From positions 6,248,716 through 6,296,215 of the forward strand of contig NC_135557.1 in NCBI RefSeq assembly GCF_964340395.1: a DNA stretch of 47,500 nt. The letters are read 5' to 3'. Source of the stretch: Glandiceps talaboti (lineage: Eukaryota > Hemichordata > Enteropneusta > Spengelidae). The notes beneath the pieces were generated by a model, which was given only the letters and a program-made list of their open reading frames with translations, made no database searches and was not told the DNA's origin. Shown here piece after piece: positions 42,193 through 47,500 of the stretch; position 1 is the first letter of the stretch, and each line of letters starts with the position of its first letter. The translations under genes and the position numbers were made by a program.

Positions 42193-45100
42193 CTGTATGT
42201 GAAAAGAAAATCAACGGTATTATTATATATCATAAAATATGACTACAACTTTTGTTCAGCCTGGCAAGTATAGAAGCATTAGTGTAAAGTGTACAATTTG
42301 TCTTAGGTAGTACTTCTTCTCCACAATGAACATAAAACGAATAATAAATAACTGTATGAACTTTATGATAAACCATCATTACATACAATGATATATTGAT
42401 GTGACAGAATGTTAACCAGTAACCAATATATTCGTATGCCGTCATATGCTAAATGTGGCTACTGACTATAAAACGAGCTGAGATACAACTTTTCAAATCA
42501 TAACTTAGATACACGGTACATAACTCTGTACTCCTTGAATTAATGAAAGCATGAAATGACATTTTTTTTCTCACTCAGAATCATTGTAAGGTTTATGGCA
42601 AGCAAAGACCAATGTTCATTTCACATAACATAATCCTGTCAAACTGTGGGCAACAGAAATAAACCACTGCGCAATTTCCGGCATAGAGGTGATCCCTGTT
42701 TTGATCTCAAATTCAAGCATACATATTTACTTTCGTTACATTTTTCACAGCATATGGTATTAATTAACATTGATTTCGGACTTGTGGATTGTAAAATACC
42801 CCATACATATCGCATATTTATATATAATCCCATGAAATCAATGTTAGTTTTACGTCAAAATGCTCCGAGTATGATTCCGCGGACTAATACAAATTCGAGC
42901 CTACCGGCTCGAATTTGTAGTCCGCGGAATCATACGAGGAGCATTATGACGTAAAACTAACATTGATTTCATGGAATTATATATTTATCACATAAATATT
43001 TCCCCGTATTTTTCTAAAATTTTAAATCGTATTTTACGAATACTGCATCATTTCATCGCACTATATTCTTCATCGCGTATTAAAAAATGGCGCCCGATGG
43101 CTATGCAAATTGCATAATCGCGTGACCTGTCGCGAGGTCAAGCTCACCATATGTATGGTATCGGTCATACTGTTGTGTGGTTTCTCAACCAAAATTATCG
43201 GTTATAACCTTGCGATGTACATGTTATATCGAATTTAGTTTAAAACGTAAGTAGAATTGTCTGAATACGACTTTTGTGCCGTCATTTTAATCATATTTTC
43301 TCGGGTTGTGTAAGTTCGGAGATCTGAGCTCGACGGAAAATCGGAAGTAAGCTTAAGCTTGCCGGCTGCTACATCGATAATCTACGTGATTTTTAAATAG
43401 AGTAAAATGTATCAAATTAAAATAAAAGGACTTCTACGTATCAAACTCATGTCATCCAAGGATATATGTAACGTAATGTATGCATTTACGTTTTGAAAGC
43501 ACATAATTATTACGATAAACTTGATCGTAGCGTAGGATTGACACGAGCACTCGAACAGTACGGAGAAAAGATAGTTCGGTAGAACAGGGGTGATATGCTC
43601 TGAAATCACCCCTGTTTGACGTCACACAGTAGAAGATATGCACGTATTTATGTGATAAATAAATGTACCTTCAACGGGTCAATCAGGAAAGCTGACAATG
43701 CACATGATGTAAGTTGAGATACCAGCCACTGCATTGACACTTCTGGTCCCCAATCAAGACTGTACATGATCAAGAAGAAGTTTGACAGTAATATGGAGGT
43801 GATCACTAGACTCCAGCCCAATATTAAACAGCAGCTGGGCAACAGATTGCGTCTGGTAGTATTCCCATCACCGTCAACATTGGTAGTTATGATTTCCATG
43901 GGCAGGATTCGGCTTAGGCGGTTGGATTTCTCGAACAATTTAACCATCAGGATTGCCGGTGGTATATTTATAAGACAAGATATGAAGGCAATATATAGTG
44001 TACCCAGGGAAATGGTCACCTCACCATAACCAATAGTTTTTGTGGCTGCTACTTTATCTCCAGTATTGTAGAACATCGCACTGACCAACATCGTTAGAAA
44101 CAACATGGATGTAATACAGGACAAACGCTGTACTCTGGTAAAATGACTTGGTAGCTGTCGGTTGAAGATTGAACCCCACAAGTAATCGTTGAACAGTTGC
44201 AAGCGAAGTTTGTTGACCAACACGTGTGTAAAGCTCCTCCGATCTTCTTCTTTTGCGACGTCCAGGGTCTTTACCAGGTTGTCCTTTCCAAACCATCCAT
44301 AGCAAAGAAAGTCATACCTGAATTATTAAACATAGAATGATGTAGATAGATAAGACTTTCTCAGAGAAACATATAGTGTTGACAATAAGTCAATCATGTT
44401 GTGTAGTTGTATGATTCATAGGAATGCTATCAACCTACCAAACTTTCAAAGATTAGGTCTTTATACCCTGAACAACGTTACATTCAAAGGATAGGACGAA
44501 GACTGAAAAGAAGACCTCATTACCCATTTGACACCTAAAACAAACAATCTGATGAAAAAAGTGTTTTAACAGGGTCATCATTAACCACGATTTAATTAAA
44601 ACAGAACATTTCTGAAGTTCATATCATCGATAGTTTACAAAGAAACGCTGTCTACGACATGGATTAGTATTAAACGAATTTTGGGTTTACAGAGTGAATT
44701 TATTTTCGTCAGGAAACACAATGATTCGACATGTACCATAGCTAGTTTAATAATCAGATTTTCTTAATCTTTTAGTCATAGATAAATTGAAGCTGGGGGA
44801 TGTGGGTGAAAACGAAAACGTGGAAAGGTAATCCCTATATTCTAAAATTAACATGTTACAGCATTGCTCTAAATATCTATTAATTATTGTTTTATCTCTC
44901 CAAAACTGATGCCCACAGATTTAACATTTCATCCTGTCACAGCGGCGTGGTGTTGGCGGAGTGATACATGGATTTTAGTCAAGGCTATTGTCTGGAAGTA
45001 ACCACCAAATACATTACAAAACACAAGGGACTTTCATTTAAACGAAAATAAAAACTCACTTCTTTATTTCTGCTTCGGGTTTCAAATCAGTAATTTCAAT

Positions 45101-46984
45101 TCTATCCAAGAACCATGGATCGTAGTCTTGACCGTTTGACTTACACAGTGTCACTTGTAGTCGTTCAATTTGTCCCAAATAATCAAACACAGCAGCGTTC
45201 AAGGAGTGAATGCTTCCTGACTTTAAATCCTATAAACAAGAATATATTAAAATGAATAGGTTTTCAACTCAGCCGATAGAGGCACTGATTTTGTGGTCCG
45301 TATCATAAAATACAAATTTGTCACTTTTCTTACTGTTATGAGTTTATCTACACACACATTTACCTACAGATGATCCAGTACACCTCATGAGAGTTAATCA
45401 TTACATTACATATCTAGAAACTTAGTTTCAAACAATGGTCCATTTGCAGCTAGTGCAGCATTAAATATGCCATTACTTATGCTTTAAATTACGAACAAAT
45501 CTTAGAATGAACGTTTTTCTTACCAACTCTCTCTCCTTGCTGTCAAGAAGTATTCTTCGGCTGATCCCATTCTCGCCATCTATTCTCAGTGCTACCTTGC
45601 ACTTAGTACCGGCTCTAGGACGTAATCCAGTATATACAGTTATGCCATACCAGTATCTGTGCCAAAGCTCGTTGTTCGTCTGAGTGACTGCAAGCCACTA
45701 CAATTGAAATTAAATATCAGCAAATATTATTGTTAATTAGTGGTGTATGTACAAAGAATCTTACATTTATCTTAAGAACTGTAGGAGTTTCAACACTTTT
45801 TACATAAATGACAGTTTTAACTAAACCTAGTAAATGAAGCGTTTATTCCAAAAATCTTTTCTTACTGGTAAAATGGACAACACAACCTATGACAGCATAA
45901 TTAATAGATTACCTTAATTGACACAAATCCACGATGCATAGTGATGGATATGACATATGTACGATGACATGCACAGTGCACGGTGGTGGATATGACATAT
46001 ATTTCAACAGAATGCACCGTTCACGGTGATAAACATGATATCCATATGACAGAATGCACAATGCATGGTGATGGGTATAATAGACATATGACAGAATGCA
46101 CTGTTAAGGATATCCTTTACATACGACATAAAGCAACATGGACAGTGATGGTTACGATATACATACTACAGAATGGAAGATACACAGTGATGGTTACGAT
46201 ATACGTACTACAGAATGCAACATACAGAGTGGTGGATGTGATATACATACGACAGAATGCATGATGTACAGTGATGGATATAATATACGTACAACAGAAT
46301 AGAACATGCGCAGTGATGGATATGTCACAATTTGACAGAGTGTAGAACGTTTTGAAACTTTTGACTTTTCCATTATAGCTGAACAATGTGAGATGATACA
46401 AATGATAAATATTAACAGGACATCTGTTAACGAAAAGCTATTAGCTTTATTCACCCCCGGAAAGAAAGTTAGCAATGTAATTGCTACAGAGGCACAAGTT
46501 GATTTTACAAGTGTTAGAGGTAATGTCACGAACTTCAAACTTGTAACAATGTTAATTTCCATGATATGTAAAACCACTAAACACATGACATCAATGTTAA
46601 CTGTTTACTAGCTAGGTTGAATATGGGGTTCGTACAAGTATGATTTATAAACCATCCAAGTAAAATAAATTTATAAACCCTAATATGCCATCAATTTAAT
46701 ACATGCAAACACAATTAGTTACATTATTAATATTATGTTCTTACATTCAGTATGTCTTGTTTATCCTTCTTTCTCATCCAAATCACTGAGATCATGTATA
46801 TAAGCAATCCTATGATAATTACAATCATCACAATACTGCTTTGCAATGATAGGTCAGTGGAGAAGACGTTGCCAAAATCAATCGTATTGACTGGAACAAC
46901 AACATCAGCAAGCACACTGGTGAATGTCGTCAGGTGATTGAAATAACACATATCAAGTGTACCATCGCCAGATGATGAACCAGG
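42046..46984 (-). CDS. Polycystin-1-like (PKD1L) gene, 3' part: GPS, TM1, PLAT, TM2-TM5
   Basis: Five exons join in phase: 46745-46984, 45524-45697, 45060-45229, 43669-44317, 42046-42192 (about 460 codons). They encode a GPS autoproteolysis motif, TM1, a PLAT/LH2 lipid- and protein-binding domain, four more membrane helices, and a short tail ending in TAG at 42046-42048. PKD1-family proteins are large 11-TM membrane proteins that pair with TRPP channels, often in cilia or sensory cells. Exons for the extracellular region (REJ/GAIN) should lie beyond 47500. The TRP-like half (TM6-TM11) is not seen to the left, so the protein either ends after TM5 or the last exon is read differently. Confidence 0.85.
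42817..42988. repeat. Long near-perfect palindrome (~172 bp)
   Basis: The left arm to 42901 and the right arm from 42906 are nearly identical inverted copies: CCATGAAATCAATGTTAGTT at the outside, GATTCCGCGGACTA in the middle and AAATTCGAGCC at the centre, separated by four bases (TACC). Only a few mismatches and short gaps. It sits in the last PKD1L intron. A fold-back MITE is the likely origin. Confidence 0.85.
43583..43615. repeat. Short intronic hairpin
   Basis: AACAGGGGTGAT and ATCACCCCTGTT are perfect inverse copies around a ~10-base loop, within the PKD1L intron left of 43669. Confidence 0.6.
43669..44317 (-). CDS. PKD1L exon: end of PLAT, TM2-TM5
   Basis: 216 codons. It starts YDFLCYGWFGKDN (end of PLAT), then a basic cytosolic stretch, then RVQRLSCITSMLFLTMLVSAMFY (TM2, shown in part), GTLYIAFISCLINIPPAILM (TM3), LILGWSLVITSILLSNFFLI (TM4) and the first part of TM5 (LVSQLTSCALSAFLIDPLK). 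SRILPMEIITTNVDGDGNTT is a polar loop. Acceptor TAATTCAG; donor CTGAAG|GTACAT. Confidence 0.85.
45060..45697 (-). CDS. PKD1L exons: PLAT/LH2 domain
   Basis: Exons 45524-45697 (58 codons) and 45060-45229 (56 codons plus 2 nt); the domain is completed by the start of the next exon. YWYGITVYTGLRPRAGTK is the first strand pair of PKD1-type PLAT domains, VALRIDGENG the next, and PWFLDRIEITDL followed by FLCYGWF (next exon) the closing strands. PLAT is a beta-sandwich on the cytosolic side between TM1 and TM2 that binds phospholipids and partner proteins. Confidence 0.88.
45930..46325. repeat. 42-bp minisatellite in a PKD1L intron
   Basis: Units around ACAGAATGCAC...GTGATGG.TATGATATACAT; anchors at 46007, 46049, 46091, 46168, 46210, 46252 and 46294 are 42 bp apart, apart from one gap of 77. 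Because 42 is a multiple of three the array is open in several frames, which creates false ORFs. Confidence 0.8.
46745..46984 (-). CDS. PKD1L exon: GPS motif and TM1
   Basis: 80 codons, phase 0 at both ends. MCYFNHLTTFTSVLAD matches the PKD1-type GPS (CxxxHLTxF), where autoproteolysis occurs between His-Leu and Thr. About 25 residues later a hydrophobic helix (SIVMIVIIIGLLIYMISVIW) ends in RKKDK, the stop-transfer of TM1. The second Cys of the classic CxCxHLT pattern is absent, as in human PKD1. Confidence 0.85.
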
Positions 46985-47379
46985 CTGTAATACAAACAAT
47001 ATGATATTCCGTTAACAAAATAACTAAATATATAACTATTAGTTTTCCTCCATACATTATAAAGACACTGCATTGGTGAAGGTGACCAAAATGATGTTTG
47101 TCATACCAGACAAACATATATGTATTTAACTGGTTTGTTTATTTGAATACTTACTTACTTAATTAATTACCGTAATTAATTTCAAGCGTGATTAAAATTT
47201 GCCAATAACATGTGCAATGGTCCTGATGGTGTATCCTGGTGGATACAAATTACAAACACTAAGACTACAAGGATTTAACAACTATAGATCAAAAGTATAT
47301 ATTTCAGGCAGAAAGTAGGGACTAAATATTTACATTCAGTCATAAAATAGTAGTCTTAATGTCTGAAATAATGCAAATA

Positions 47380-47500
47380 GGTTAAAAGTCGTACGTGCAT
47401 TTAAAGAGTGTGCCAATCCTCAGTATAATGCTAGCACATTCAACTGTCTAAGGTCTAGATGAGTCGAAAGCAGGGCGTGGTGTCAAAATCACGGTAGACA
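47380..47500. repeat. Dispersed repeat, copy B, cut by the window end
   Basis: AAAAGTCGTACGTGCATTTA, AAAGAG, GTATAATG, GATGAGTCGAAA, GTGTCAAAATCACGGTA match 16965-17110 in order. Confidence 0.5.

Noticed and set aside
46194-46586. 130-codon minus ORF in the PKD1L intron
   Set aside because: Half of it is the 42-bp minisatellite, which is open because the unit is a multiple of three; lies between in-phase PKD1L exons.

Overview
The window is A+T-rich animal nuclear DNA: short exons with GT-AG introns, hundreds of bases of simple repeats, and several mobile-element families. The gene content (a Death/NB-ARC/TPR receptor, a polycystin-1-like gene, a phytoene-desaturase-like oxidoreductase and a hAT transposase fossil) suits an invertebrate deuterostome such as a hemichordate or lancelet, or a lophotrochozoan. 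The species cannot be fixed from sequence alone. There are no bacterial-type operons, CRISPR arrays, rRNA genes or convincing tRNA genes.

Layout. 1-6800 is almost gene-free and holds simple repeats and a Helentron-like element (about 2390-3090). An isolated 34-nt coding exon lies at 6803-6836 (minus). The main gene runs on the minus strand from 17457 down to at least 9834. I resolve ten exons that encode a Death domain, a low-complexity linker, an NB-ARC NTPase and a TPR tail, about 1,007 codons; the terminal exon was not found. It is an NLR/APAF1-like intracellular signalling protein. One exon carries a 1-base frameshift at an A-run. Two consensus NF-kappaB motifs and a TATA-like box lie just upstream of its start codon.

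17800-26000 is transposon territory: two more Helentron-like copies in opposite orientations with internal units of about 147 bp, a 1.5-kb non-autonomous hAT-like element with a 5-bp target duplication, and a broken hAT transposase (about 23160-24721). 26000-34900 holds small coding-like ORFs of unknown function, a fold-back MITE and large ACAG/ACAT arrays. A pseudogene of an FAD-dependent phytoene-desaturase-like/amine-oxidase-family enzyme lies at 34931-36698 (minus), with at least one nonsense codon and three frameshifts.

37300-42000 holds a duplicated non-coding block, two MITEs and simple repeats. From 46984 down to 42046 (minus) five consecutive in-phase exons encode part of a polycystin-1-like protein: GPS cleavage motif, TM1, PLAT domain and TM2-TM5. 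A stop codon then falls where the family would continue to the TRP-like channel half. Its 5' exons lie beyond the right edge.

The NLR-like gene and the polycystin-like gene look unrelated, and there is no operon logic. The most notable result is that the lone 34-nt exon at 6803-6836 matches exon 1 of the NLR-like gene in length, phase, start context, 5' flank and a nearby kappaB motif. This suggests a duplicated first exon and promoter, either of a paralogue running off to the left or an orphaned remnant.
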